From Micromonospora sp. MH99 (GTDB lineage Bacteria; Actinomycetota; Actinomycetes; Mycobacteriales; Micromonosporaceae): a stretch of DNA of 64,000 nt. This document shows, in pieces, positions 45,656 through 54,195 of this stretch. Below the pieces are notes generated by a model. That model worked only from the letters and a program-made list of their open reading frames with translations, was not told where the DNA came from and did no database searches. The translations under genes were made by a program, and so were the position numbers. The DNA lies in assembly GCF_021442385.1 (NCBI RefSeq), contig NZ_MUZA01000020.1:1-64000 (forward strand), given 5' to 3'. The stretch's first letter is position 1; every line of letters starts with the position of its first letter.

Positions 45656-46417
45656 ATGGACTACTCGCGATATCTCGACTGCCTCGCGGCCGACTTCGCC
45701 CGGCTGCGCGCCGTCGCGCCGACCGACCTGGGTGCGCCGGTGCCGACGTGCCCGGGCTGGAGCGTCGCCGACCTCACCCGTCACGTGGGTGACGTCTACC
45801 TCCACAAGACCCTGGCCATTCGCGAGGGCGCCGAGCCCGAGCCGTGGCCCCCGGCGGAGCTGGCGTCCGAGGAGCCGCTGGCGCTGCTCGACCGCGCGTA
45901 CGCCGACCTGCGAGCCGAGTTCGCCGCCCACGACCCGAAGGACGCGGCGGGTTCGTGGTACGCGCCGGGCCGCTACGTCGGCTTCTGGATCCGCCGGATG
46001 GCGCAGGAGACCGTCATCCACCGCATCGATGCCGAGCTGGGCGTCGGGGCGCCTGTCGCGCCCGTTCCGGCCGACCTCGCCGTGGACGGCGTCGACGAGC
46101 TGCTTCGCGTGTTCGTGGAGTACTCGGTGGCCGAGTGGGCCGAGTCCTTCCGCGAGATCCTGGCCGGCTCGCCGGGCTGGACGTTCGCCGTCCGCGCCGA
46201 CGACACGGCGTGGTCGGTGCGTACCGGGCCCGGGGTGTTCAGGGTGACCGACGGGGTGGCCGACACCGCCGACGTGACGGTGACCGGCCCGCCGGCGGCG
46301 ATGCTGCGGTGGCTGTGGGGCCGGGAGCTGGCCGCTGAGCGAAGTGGCGTCAGCGTGCAGGGGCCGTCCGAGGCGGTGGCCGAGCTGCGGCGCTGCATCG
46401 TCGTCGCCACCCAGTGA
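45656..46417 (+). CDS. Maleylpyruvate isomerase-type (MDMPI) family protein
   Basis: 253 residues. The N-terminal DinB-like MDMPI domain (CPGWSVADLTRHVGDVYLHK, then RRMAQETVIHRIDAE with two metal-ligand His) is followed by a C-terminal MDMPI_C/SCP-like domain. Family members are mycothiol-dependent isomerases or transferases; most are uncharacterised. ATG 45656 gives the standard family start MDYSRYLDCL. Confidence 0.88.
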   Translation: MDYSRYLDCLAADFARLRAVAPTDLGAPVPTCPGWSVADLTRHVGDVYLHKTLAIREGAEPEPWPPAELASEEPLALLDRAYADLRAEFAAHDPKDAAGSWYAPGRYVGFWIRRMAQETVIHRIDAELGVGAPVAPVPADLAVDGVDELLRVFVEYSVAEWAESFREILAGSPGWTFAVRADDTAWSVRTGPGVFRVTDGVADTADVTVTGPPAAMLRWLWGRELAAERSGVSVQGPSEAVAELRRCIVVATQ

Positions 46418-46527
46418 CGATGGCGGTGGGGTCATGGCGGAGCCGGCGTCCCGGCGGTATGCTCCGGCGTGATGATCACTTCCTCTCTCTTCAGATTGGG
46501 GGTCCGATCCGCGAACGGTGAGTGCTG

Positions 46528-47898
46528 ATGCACTCCCGGGCCGCGAATGCGGATTCTCGACTGTCCTTCTGGCGGTGCGTGCGCGAGTTCGCCGTACCGC
46601 CGTCCATGATCGAGCGTGCGACAGCTCGGCGTCTGGTCGGTGACTGGGCCGGGGCATGCGCCGCCGCCCGCGTCGACAGCGACATCAACCTGCGTGCCGT
46701 GGCGGGCCGCCACGGGCGGGAGCTGGCGGCCCGAGTCCGGGCCGACCTTCGTCAGCTGGCCCCGGATCTGCTGCGCTGGCATCTGCCGAGGACAGCCCCC
46801 GACGGTCTGCTGCGCCCGAACCTGATCGTCCCGCTGGCCCGGTACGGCCAGGAGCGGCCCGACGGCGGCGCGGTGCACCTGGTGGCCCGGACACCACCGG
46901 CGTGGGCCGACGCTGGGCAGCGGATCAGCCTCGGGCTGTGGGACGGGACGCGCGACGGGTCCGGCGCCCATCCCCACCCCGACCGGCGGTTCCGGCTCGA
47001 CCTGCACCGCCACCTGTGGGACGCGCGTCGGGCGGGCGAGTTGCGGACCCGATCCGGTGCGGACCTGCTGCCGTGGGACACCCCACCCGCCGTCGTCCCC
47101 GAGTGGGCAGACGCGGCGCAGGCGTCCGGGCACGCGACGGACCGATGGGCGGCCGAGGCCGCGCTTCTGCTGCGGGTCGAGGGGCGTACCGGCGGAGCTG
47201 TCGCGGTGCGGCTCGGCGGCGGGCGTCGGCTGGTCCTTGAGGTGGCCCCTGATGGGCACGACGGGCCGCCTTCGGCCCGGGCCTTCAGGTCGAGCGACGG
47301 GCGACTGCCGGTGCTGCCCGACGCGGCGACCTGGGTGCTGCCCGACCTGGCGCTGCTGCGTGCCGGGCTGATCGAGGCCGACCGACTGCATCCCCTGGTC
47401 GCGTCGGCGCTGGTGCCCGAGCATCAGGTGCCTACCGCACCGGCCACGCCGGACCCTGCCGCGCTGCCGCGCGTGGTGCTGTGCCGGGGCGCCCACCATC
47501 GCATCGGCCTGGTCGACGGCGTGCTCACCGCGCTGGATCACGACGCGGCAGAGACCCGCCGGGAGGAGTTGCTGGCGGCGCTCACCGGATCGCCGCTGCC
47601 CTGCCTGCGGGCGATCGACGAGGCGCACCGGCAGCCGGAGTGCCTGCCCGACGTGCGGGCCCGCCTGGACCACGGGGACACCGCCGGGGCGCTGGCCACC
47701 GTGGAGGCGCTGCTCGGCCCCCGGGCGCTGATGCGGGACGGGGCCCTGCGCGACGAACTCGAGACCGCCGCGCAGCGGCGGATCACCCACGGCCTGTTCC
47801 GGGCCGGCCTGATCGGGGCCGAGCCGGGCCCCACCGCCGCGGAACCTCGCCGCGTCGGCGCGCGCCGCCGGCGCGCGCGGCACGCGACACACCGCTGA
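46528..47898 (+). CDS. Uncharacterised protein associated with MoxR/VWA genes
   Basis: About 456 residues and no recognised catalytic motif. Visible features: MIERATARRLVGDWAGACAAARVD near residue 28, ELAARVRADLRQLAPDLLRWHLPR, a central Trp/Arg-rich region and a basic tail (RRVGARRRRARHATHR). It is soluble and mostly helical in appearance. It lies 49 bp before the MoxR gene and probably in its operon, so it may be the client or adaptor of that machine. The start is uncertain (GTG 46522 or a later ATG near 46606 are possible). Confidence 0.75.
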   Translation: MHSRAANADSRLSFWRCVREFAVPPSMIERATARRLVGDWAGACAAARVDSDINLRAVAGRHGRELAARVRADLRQLAPDLLRWHLPRTAPDGLLRPNLIVPLARYGQERPDGGAVHLVARTPPAWADAGQRISLGLWDGTRDGSGAHPHPDRRFRLDLHRHLWDARRAGELRTRSGADLLPWDTPPAVVPEWADAAQASGHATDRWAAEAALLLRVEGRTGGAVAVRLGGGRRLVLEVAPDGHDGPPSARAFRSSDGRLPVLPDAATWVLPDLALLRAGLIEADRLHPLVASALVPEHQVPTAPATPDPAALPRVVLCRGAHHRIGLVDGVLTALDHDAAETRREELLAALTGSPLPCLRAIDEAHRQPECLPDVRARLDHGDTAGALATVEALLGPRALMRDGALRDELETAAQRRITHGLFRAGLIGAEPGPTAAEPRRVGARRRRARHATHR

Positions 47899-47947
47899 CC
47901 GCGGTACGCCAGCACTTCACCCACCACGACCTCACAAGGTGATGACC

Positions 47948-49168
47948 ATGTCTGCAACCAGTCCTCAGCTCGACGTCGCCGAAGATCTGCTCGCCCTGCT
48001 CGGCGCGACCACCACCGAACCCCGTTCCGACGACCAGTTGGCGGCTCTGACCCTGACCGTGGCCGCCGACCTGCCCGTACTCCTGTGGGGTGAGCCCGGC
48101 ATCGGCAAGACGGCGGCGCTCACCCACCTCGCCACCACCCTGGACCTGCCCCTGACCACAGTCGTGGCGAGCGTCCACGAGCCGTCCGACTTCTCGGGAC
48201 TGCCGATCATCGGCGCCGACCCGGCGACCCAGGGCGTCCCGATGGCCCCACCGGACTGGGCCGTGCGCCTGGTGCGGGCCGGTCGAGGGCTCCTGTTCCT
48301 CGACGAACTGTCCACCGCCCCGCCCGCCGTTCAGGCCGCCCTGCTGCGCCTCGTGCTGGAACGCCGCGTCGGTGCCCTGCGGCTGCCGCCCGGCGTACGG
48401 ATCGTCGCCGCCGCCAATCCACGGTCGTCGGCGGCCGACGGATGGGAGCTGAGCCCGCCGCTGGCCAACCGCTTCGTCCACCTCCAGTGGAGGCACGACC
48501 ACGAGGTCGTCGTGCGCGGGCTCGGCGGCACGTGGCCCCGCGCGGCGTTGCCCCGGCTCGACCCGGCGCTGCTGCCCGGGGCCGTCGCTTTCGCCCGCCG
48601 CGCGGTGTGCGGACTGCTGGCGGTCCGCCCGGATCTCGTGCACCGGCTGCCCGCCACCGACGTCGCCCGGGGTGGGCCGTGGCCGTCGCCGCGCAGTTGG
48701 GAGATGGCGCTGCGGCTGACCGCCTTCGCGAGCGCGGCCGGCGTGTCCCGCGAGGTGCTGTCCACGCTGGTGCGGGGCACGGTCGGCGACGGTCCGGGGC
48801 TGGAGTTGCTGGCCAGCATGGACCGGATGGACCTTCCTGATCCGGAGGACCTGCTGGCCGACCCGGCGGCGGCCGTACTGCCCGAACGGGGTGATCTGCG
48901 CCAGGCGGTGCTGGACGCCGTCGTGGCGGCGGTCCGCAACCGCCCGGAACGGTCGCGCTGGGACGCGGCGTGGGCGCTGCTGGCCCGGGCTGTGGAGACC
49001 GGTGCGCCGGATCTGGTCGTGGTTCCCGCGACCGCCCTCGCCACACTGCGCCGCGAGGACTGGGACGTCCCGGACACGATCGAACGCCTCGGCGGGGCGG
49101 TGTCGCTGTCCCGGCGGGCCGACCAGGCCGCAGCGCGCGTCGCGGCGGCCGCCGGGGTGCGACGGTGA
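47948..49168 (+). CDS. MoxR-family AAA+ ATPase
   Basis: 406 residues. Walker A LWGEPGIGKTAAL, Walker B LLFLDELSTA, sensor 1 IVAAANP and arginine-finger region SPPLANRFVHL. The C-terminal part is a helical lid larger than in minimal MoxR proteins. MoxR ATPases act as chaperones for VWA-domain partners, and the next gene encodes exactly such a partner, overlapping by GTGA. AAGGTGAT precedes the ATG at 47948; GTG/ATG codons at 47939 and 47942 are alternatives. Confidence 0.93.
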   Translation: MSATSPQLDVAEDLLALLGATTTEPRSDDQLAALTLTVAADLPVLLWGEPGIGKTAALTHLATTLDLPLTTVVASVHEPSDFSGLPIIGADPATQGVPMAPPDWAVRLVRAGRGLLFLDELSTAPPAVQAALLRLVLERRVGALRLPPGVRIVAAANPRSSAADGWELSPPLANRFVHLQWRHDHEVVVRGLGGTWPRAALPRLDPALLPGAVAFARRAVCGLLAVRPDLVHRLPATDVARGGPWPSPRSWEMALRLTAFASAAGVSREVLSTLVRGTVGDGPGLELLASMDRMDLPDPEDLLADPAAAVLPERGDLRQAVLDAVVAAVRNRPERSRWDAAWALLARAVETGAPDLVVVPATALATLRREDWDVPDTIERLGGAVSLSRRADQAAARVAAAAGVRR

Positions 49169-50403
49169 GCGCCCCGAGCACGTTCCGCCTGGACGTCGAC
49201 AAGCTGTACGCGGCCCGGCTGCACGCGGCCCGCGCACGGCCCTACCTGGCGACGGCGTTGTTCGCCCTGCACCCGGTGGCGTCCTCGCAGGTGCCGACGA
49301 TGGCGGTGGACCGGTACTGGCGCTGCTACGTCTCGCCCGCGTTCGTGGACCGCGCTCCGCTGGAGGAGTTGGCCGGGGTGTGGGTGCACGAGGTGTCGCA
49401 CCTGCTGCGCGACCACCACGGGCGAGGCGACCGGGTCGCTCGGGCCCGGGGGCTGACCGGCCCGGGGGAGCGGCTGCGGATGAACATCGCCGCGGACTGC
49501 GAGATCAACGACGACGCGTTCGGTGACGGGTTGACGATGCCCGAAGGTGCCGTCCAGCCGGCGTCGCTCGGGCTCAACCCGGGGGAGCTGATGGAGGACT
49601 ACCTGCGCCAGTTCGGGCTGGGACCGCGTACGCAGGATCTGGTCTGGTTGGACTGCGGCAGCGGCGCGGACGGCCTGGACCGACGGTGGGACCTGGGGCC
49701 GGACGGCGCGCACGGCCTCAGCGAGCAGGAGCGGGACGCGGTGCGGCACCGGGTGGCCGAAGGCATCACCGGACACCCTGGTTCCATCCCCGGGGGGTGG
49801 CGGCGGTGGGCGGAGCAGGCGTTCCACCCGCCGCAGCCGTGGCGGGACCTGTTGGGCGCGGCGATCCGCTCCGCGGCGGTGGCCGCCGGGGTCGGCTCGG
49901 ACCACACCTACGGGCGGCCGTCCCGGCGGTCCGCCAGCCTGCCCGGTGTGATCCTGCCCAGCCTGCGCCGTCGACCTCCGACGGTCTGCGTCATCGTCGA
50001 CACGTCCGGGTCGGTCAGCGACGCCGAACTGGGCAGTGCGTTGCTCGAGGTGGCGGCCATCGCCCGGGCCCTGGGCGGCCGACGCGACCTGGTGAGCGTG
50101 CTGCCGTGCGACGCCGCGGCCCGGGTCGTGCATTCCCTGTGCCGTGCGGAGGAGATCCCGCTGATCGGTGGCGGCGGCACGGACCTGCGCAGCGGCTTCG
50201 CCCGGGCGCTGCGGGCACGCCCTCGACCGGACGTCATCGTGGCGTTGACCGACGGGCAGACGCCCTGGCCGTCGGCCCGCCCGACGTCGCGGACGGTGGT
50301 CGGCCTGTTCCCTCGCGGCCGGGCGTCGTGGAGCGAGGAGGAGGACCGCGTACCGAACGCGCCGCCGCAGTGGGCGCGGGTGGTGACCATCGGGGCGACC
50401 TAG
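49165..50403 (+). CDS. VWA-like protein with N-terminal HExxH metallopeptidase-like domain (DUF2201 type)
   Basis: 412 residues. The N-terminal zinc-protease-like domain has HEVSH (75-79) and a candidate third ligand in IAADCEIND (Glu113). The C-terminal von Willebrand A domain has the MIDAS motif DTSGSVS (Asp279, Ser281, Ser283), GGGGTDLRSGF and ALTDGQTPW. Both halves match the DUF2201 'putative metallopeptidase / VWA-like' architecture. The start codon overlaps the MoxR stop (GTGA), indicating stoichiometric coupling. Role inferred: a MIDAS-regulated protease or scaffold remodelled by MoxR; whether it cleaves proteins is untested. Confidence 0.9.
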   Translation: MSAPSTFRLDVDKLYAARLHAARARPYLATALFALHPVASSQVPTMAVDRYWRCYVSPAFVDRAPLEELAGVWVHEVSHLLRDHHGRGDRVARARGLTGPGERLRMNIAADCEINDDAFGDGLTMPEGAVQPASLGLNPGELMEDYLRQFGLGPRTQDLVWLDCGSGADGLDRRWDLGPDGAHGLSEQERDAVRHRVAEGITGHPGSIPGGWRRWAEQAFHPPQPWRDLLGAAIRSAAVAAGVGSDHTYGRPSRRSASLPGVILPSLRRRPPTVCVIVDTSGSVSDAELGSALLEVAAIARALGGRRDLVSVLPCDAAARVVHSLCRAEEIPLIGGGGTDLRSGFARALRARPRPDVIVALTDGQTPWPSARPTSRTVVGLFPRGRASWSEEEDRVPNAPPQWARVVTIGAT

Positions 50404-50468
50404 AATCGACGAGTCTCACTGCTTTTGGCGGTGTGGGCTGGGGGCGACCACGAAAGGCGGTGCGCACG

Positions 50469-51332
50469 ATGGGACCGGACGAGCGGCGACGGTTGTTCGA
50501 GCAGGCGCGGGAGCGTTCGGCGCGACAGGAGACCTGGGCGGAGGCGGACCGGTTGTGGGTCCGGGTGATCGAGGCGTACCGGGAGGCGGTGCGCGGACCG
50601 GGTGGGGTCCGCGAGGACCAGCAGCAGTTGGCGCGGGCGCTGTGGCGGCACAGCATGCTGCTCTCGGCGCGCGGCCGGGCCGCCGACGGGATGGCCCCCG
50701 GCGGTGAGGCGGTGGTCGTCTTCGAGCGGGTGTACGACGCCGTGGCGGCGGAGGGCGGGAACGTGGCTGCCGCACCCCGGGACGACGCCCTCGCCGAGCT
50801 GATCACCGCGCTCGTGGATCTGGCCGAGGTCTCGTTCGCCGCCGGTCAGCCCGCCACGCGCCGGGACCTGCTGGAACGGGCCGTGACCGTGGGTCTGACC
50901 TCCGCCGGGAATCCGCCGTCCGCCGGGCCCCGCACCCGCGAGGCGATGGGCACCGCCTACCACAACCAGGCGACCGCGCTGCTGCACCGGCACCTCACCC
51001 GGCCGTCGTCGGCCGCCGGCGCCCAGGAGGCGGCGCTGGCGGCGTCGCGGGCCTGCGAGCTGCGCCAGGGGCTGCTCGACCTGGCGCGTCCGCTGACCTT
51101 CTGGGAAATGGCCAACACCTACGGGGTGTACGCCCAGTGCCTCGTGCTGATCGGCGACCTCGACCGGGCGGCAATGGTGCTGGCGATGGGCAACCGCTTC
51201 GTGGAGACGCTGGGCCCGGCCGCCGCGGAGCCCGCCCAGAAGCTGCGGGTCGCGGCCGAGATGCTGGCCCGGGAGAAGGGTGGGTCGGGAGGAGCTGCCG
51301 GTTCGCGGCGGTGGGGCTGGCGGCGGGGTTGA
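50469..51332 (+). CDS. Helical TPR-like protein downstream of the MoxR/VWA pair
   Basis: 287 residues, almost entirely alpha-helical with repeated Ala/Leu/Arg helices spaced like TPR units (LWVRVIEAYREAV, ALWRHSMLLSARG, TAYHNQATALLHRHL, ANTYGVYAQCLVLIGDLDRAAMVL). No enzyme motif. It starts 65 bp after the VWA gene on the same strand; GTG 50460, behind GAAAGGCG, is an alternative start. Possibly an adaptor of the same system. Confidence 0.7.
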   Translation: MGPDERRRLFEQARERSARQETWAEADRLWVRVIEAYREAVRGPGGVREDQQQLARALWRHSMLLSARGRAADGMAPGGEAVVVFERVYDAVAAEGGNVAAAPRDDALAELITALVDLAEVSFAAGQPATRRDLLERAVTVGLTSAGNPPSAGPRTREAMGTAYHNQATALLHRHLTRPSSAAGAQEAALAASRACELRQGLLDLARPLTFWEMANTYGVYAQCLVLIGDLDRAAMVLAMGNRFVETLGPAAAEPAQKLRVAAEMLAREKGGSGGAAGSRRWGWRRG

Positions 51333-51356
51333 CCTACCGGGCATCCGCGCCCCGGC

Positions 51357-51386
51357 TTGCACGACATCGTCGTTGATCGATACTCT
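51357..51386 (+). promoter_or_regulatory. Putative promoter of the GH5 gene
   Basis: TTGCAC (51357-51362), an 18-bp spacer and TACTCT (51381-51386), about 55 bp upstream of the cellulase ATG. No CebR-type TGGGAGCGCTCCCA site is visible. Confidence 0.4.
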
Positions 51387-51442
51387 GCGTGAAGGCGCCG
51401 CCCCGCCTCGGACCATCACCGTCGAAGAGAAGCGGGTTCCGC

Positions 51443-52843
51443 ATGCGCACACTGAGACTTGTCACGTCGCTGGCCGTCGCCGGCCTGCTCGCCGGCGCGG
51501 TGGCGATGATCGCCACGCCGGCCAGCGCGGCGACTGTCGTGTTCTCCGTGACCAACAGCTGGGGCAGTGGCTATCAGGGCCAGGTCACGGTCACCAACGA
51601 CACCTCCGCGCCGATCAGCAGTTGGCGGGTCGAGTTCGACCTGCCGGCGGGCACGAGCATCAGCCAGTCGTGGAACGCCCAGCAGGTGACCTCGGGCAAC
51701 CACTACACCTTCAGCAACGTGTCGTGGAACGGCACTCTCGGGGCCGGCGCCTCGACGTCGTTCGGCTTCCTCGTCAACGGCTCCGGAACTCCGGTGAACT
51801 GCACCGTCAACGGCAACGGGGTGTCCTGCACCGGCGGCACGTCGCCCACGACGCCGCCGCCCACCACCGCGCCGCCGACGACCCCGCCGCCGACGACCCC
51901 GCCGCCGACGACTCCGCCCCCGACCACTCCGCCGCCGACGACCGGCACGCCGGTGCAGCGGTACGGGCAACTGCGGGTCTGCGGCACGACGATGTGCGAC
52001 AAGAACGGCGCGCGGGTGCAGCTGCGCGGCGTCAGCAGCATGTGGCTCAACTGGGAGACCGCTCCGTACGCCGAGAACCTGTCCGCGCTGACCTGGATGC
52101 GCGACAACTGGAACCTCCAGGTGATCCGCGCGGCGATGGGCGTGGAACCCGCCGGGGCGTACCTGAGTGACCCGGGCCGGGCGCGGGCGCAGGTGGAGAC
52201 GATCATCAACAACGCGGTCACCGCCGGGGTGTACGTGATCGTCGACTGGCACGCGCACGAGGCGCAGAACAACCAGTCGCAGGCGGTGGCGTTCTTCGGT
52301 GACCTGGCCCGCCGCTACGGTCACCTGCCCAACGTGATCTGGGAGACGTGGAACGAGCCGTTGCAGTTCAGCTGGACCGGCGTCATCAAGCCGTACCACC
52401 AGGCGGTCGTGTCCGCGATCCGCGCCGCCGACCCGGACAACATCGTCGTGCTCGGCACGCCGACGTGGTCGCAGGACGTGGACGTCGCGGCGGCCAGCCC
52501 CGTGTCCGGCACCAACCTCATGTACACGCTGCACTTCTACTCGTGCACCCACGGCGCGTCGCTGCGCGCCAAGGGCGACGCGGCGATCCGCGCGGGGCTC
52601 GCGTTGTTCGTCACCGAGTGGGGCGCCAGCAACGCCGACGGCGGCCTCGATGGCCGGGCCTGCCTGCCGGAGGCGCAGTCCTGGATCGACTGGATGAAGG
52701 CGAACGGCATCTCCTGGACCGCCTGGAAGCTGGACGTCGGCACCGACACCACGAACCTGCTCAGCCCCGGGGCGCCGGTGACCGGCGGGTGGAACAACTA
52801 CCTGCACGGCCACGCGCCGTTCGTGGTCGCCAACATGAGGTGA
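51443..52843 (+). CDS. Secreted GH5 endo-beta-1,4-glucanase with N-terminal CBM2
   Basis: 466 residues. The signal peptide ends at ASA (residue 29). CBM2 (31-129) has Cys120 and Cys129. A TTPPP linker (about 134-168) is followed by GH5 (about 172-466) with IVDWHAHEA, acid/base Glu305 in WETWNEPLQF and nucleophile Glu392 in FVTEWGAS. The CBM-first order is opposite to the other CBM2 enzymes in this window. It cleaves cellulose or mixed glucans outside the cell. The ATG at 51443 is chosen because the signal peptide begins there. Confidence 0.93.
   Translation: MRTLRLVTSLAVAGLLAGAVAMIATPASAATVVFSVTNSWGSGYQGQVTVTNDTSAPISSWRVEFDLPAGTSISQSWNAQQVTSGNHYTFSNVSWNGTLGAGASTSFGFLVNGSGTPVNCTVNGNGVSCTGGTSPTTPPPTTAPPTTPPPTTPPPTTPPPTTPPPTTGTPVQRYGQLRVCGTTMCDKNGARVQLRGVSSMWLNWETAPYAENLSALTWMRDNWNLQVIRAAMGVEPAGAYLSDPGRARAQVETIINNAVTAGVYVIVDWHAHEAQNNQSQAVAFFGDLARRYGHLPNVIWETWNEPLQFSWTGVIKPYHQAVVSAIRAADPDNIVVLGTPTWSQDVDVAAASPVSGTNLMYTLHFYSCTHGASLRAKGDAAIRAGLALFVTEWGASNADGGLDGRACLPEAQSWIDWMKANGISWTAWKLDVGTDTTNLLSPGAPVTGGWNNYLHGHAPFVVANMR
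51842..51945 (+). repeat. Tandem repeat encoding the TTPPP linker
   Basis: About six 15-bp CCGCCGCCGACGACC-like units in frame between CBM2 and GH5. Confidence 0.85.
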
Positions 52844-53114
52844 CCTGGCCGCGCTTTTGATCAACTCCAGATCGCCATGTCGGGGTGTCCGAGCCAGCGG
52901 GACGCCCCGACATCGGCGATCACGTGTCGATCACCCACGCGCGGCCCTCGCCGGGGCGGTCGCTTTGGCAGGCGATATGCCAGTCAGTCATATTCATACC
53001 TGTGCGGTATACAGCTCTCGAACCGGGGCGGGTCATCCGATGCAGTCGTCGTGACCGTCCCTTCGCCGGTGCCGAGCGAGCGGCATCCGCCGGCCCGGTG
53101 ACCGGATACGACAC

Positions 53115-54104
53115 ATGATCGAATCGCAGGCGCCGATGGTGGAGATGCTGTGGGAGCCGCACGACCCTCGCCAAGCGCTCGACGAACGGTTCGGCTTCGG
53201 TGACGCAGAGTCCGCCGGCCGCTGGGTCGCCGCGATGCTGAAGGAGCACTGGGGCGTTCGCATCGACTCCTGCGAGCGAATAGTCATGAGCGGGGGCAAC
53301 GCGATAGCGTGGGTCGGCGTGCCGTCCGGCCGACTGCTCGCGAAATGGTCGGTGGTGCTCGAGCGATTTCCGCGTTTGATGGAGACGGCGCGTCTCACGT
53401 GCTGGCTCCATGGTCGAGGGCTGCCGGTTTCGGCGCCGGTTCCCGCCCGAGATGGCCGCCTCCAGGTCGAGGTCGACGGTGTCTCGATGGGCCTGCAGCG
53501 CGAGGTCGTGGGCGACCTCCTCGACACCACGGATCTCCACCAGGTGCGGGCGGCCGGAGTCCTACTCGCCCAGTTGCAGGACGCGCTGGCCGCATACCCG
53601 GACGCTGATCAGCTTCTCGCCTCCGCCGTTGCGTTCGAGCCGTTGACGGCCCGGGTCACCGACTGGCTGGACTCCCACGCGGACCATCTGCCGATGGCCG
53701 CTCGTGACACGCTGCGCGGGCTGGTCATCAGCGCGCCGCCCGACCGGCTTCCCCGCCAACTCGTCCATTTCGATATCCGCTCCGCCAACATCCTGTGGGC
53801 CCACGGCGAGGTCGCTGCGATCCTCGACTTCGAGGAGGCCCGGCATGATCACCGAATCGTCGAGCTGGCCCGCGCGGCGGTCCTGCTCGGCACCCGCTAC
53901 CACAACTGGGGGCCGGTGTCGGCGGAGGTTCGCGCGGAATTCCTTACCAGCTACCAGTCCGAGCGTCCGCTGACCCCGGTCGAGGCGGGCTGGTTGGACA
54001 TCCTTCTGCTCTGGCAGGCCCTGGCGATGGTGCCGCCGGGCGACGACCCGACCGGGTGGGGATCGTCCGTCCTGAGCCAGCTGAGCCAGGAAACCGCAGA
54101 GTAA
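53115..54104 (+). CDS. Aminoglycoside phosphotransferase (APH)-family kinase
   Basis: 329 residues. APH-type fold with Brenner motif LVHFDIRSANILW (His-Phe-Asp in place of the usual His-Gly-Asp, with Asn retained) and Mg-binding AILDFEEA. The substrate is unknown: antibiotic resistance cannot be claimed, since many relatives phosphorylate metabolites. The coding region looks somewhat less GC-biased than its neighbours (for example GCGATTTCCGCGTTTGATGG), which may hint at transfer. The preceding 271-bp gap contains an AT-rich stretch (52973-53015) with TGGCA-N7-TGCCA, a plausible promoter region. Confidence 0.8.
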   Translation: MIESQAPMVEMLWEPHDPRQALDERFGFGDAESAGRWVAAMLKEHWGVRIDSCERIVMSGGNAIAWVGVPSGRLLAKWSVVLERFPRLMETARLTCWLHGRGLPVSAPVPARDGRLQVEVDGVSMGLQREVVGDLLDTTDLHQVRAAGVLLAQLQDALAAYPDADQLLASAVAFEPLTARVTDWLDSHADHLPMAARDTLRGLVISAPPDRLPRQLVHFDIRSANILWAHGEVAAILDFEEARHDHRIVELARAAVLLGTRYHNWGPVSAEVRAEFLTSYQSERPLTPVEAGWLDILLLWQALAMVPPGDDPTGWGSSVLSQLSQETAE

Positions 54105-54195
54105 GGCGGCGAGCTGCTCGCCGCGCTGGCCACCGGCCGACTGTCAGGCACCACGCGCCCCTACCGGTCACCGGATCCAACCCCGGAGCGTCAGT

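Noticed and set aside
48970..49164. Upstream extension of the VWA/HExxH protein
   Set aside because: It overlaps MoxR coding sequence in another frame; GTG 49165 in the GTGA overlap is the natural start.
53115..54104. Calling this an aminoglycoside-resistance gene
   Set aside because: Only the general APH fold is supported; the motif is atypical and many relatives act on metabolites.
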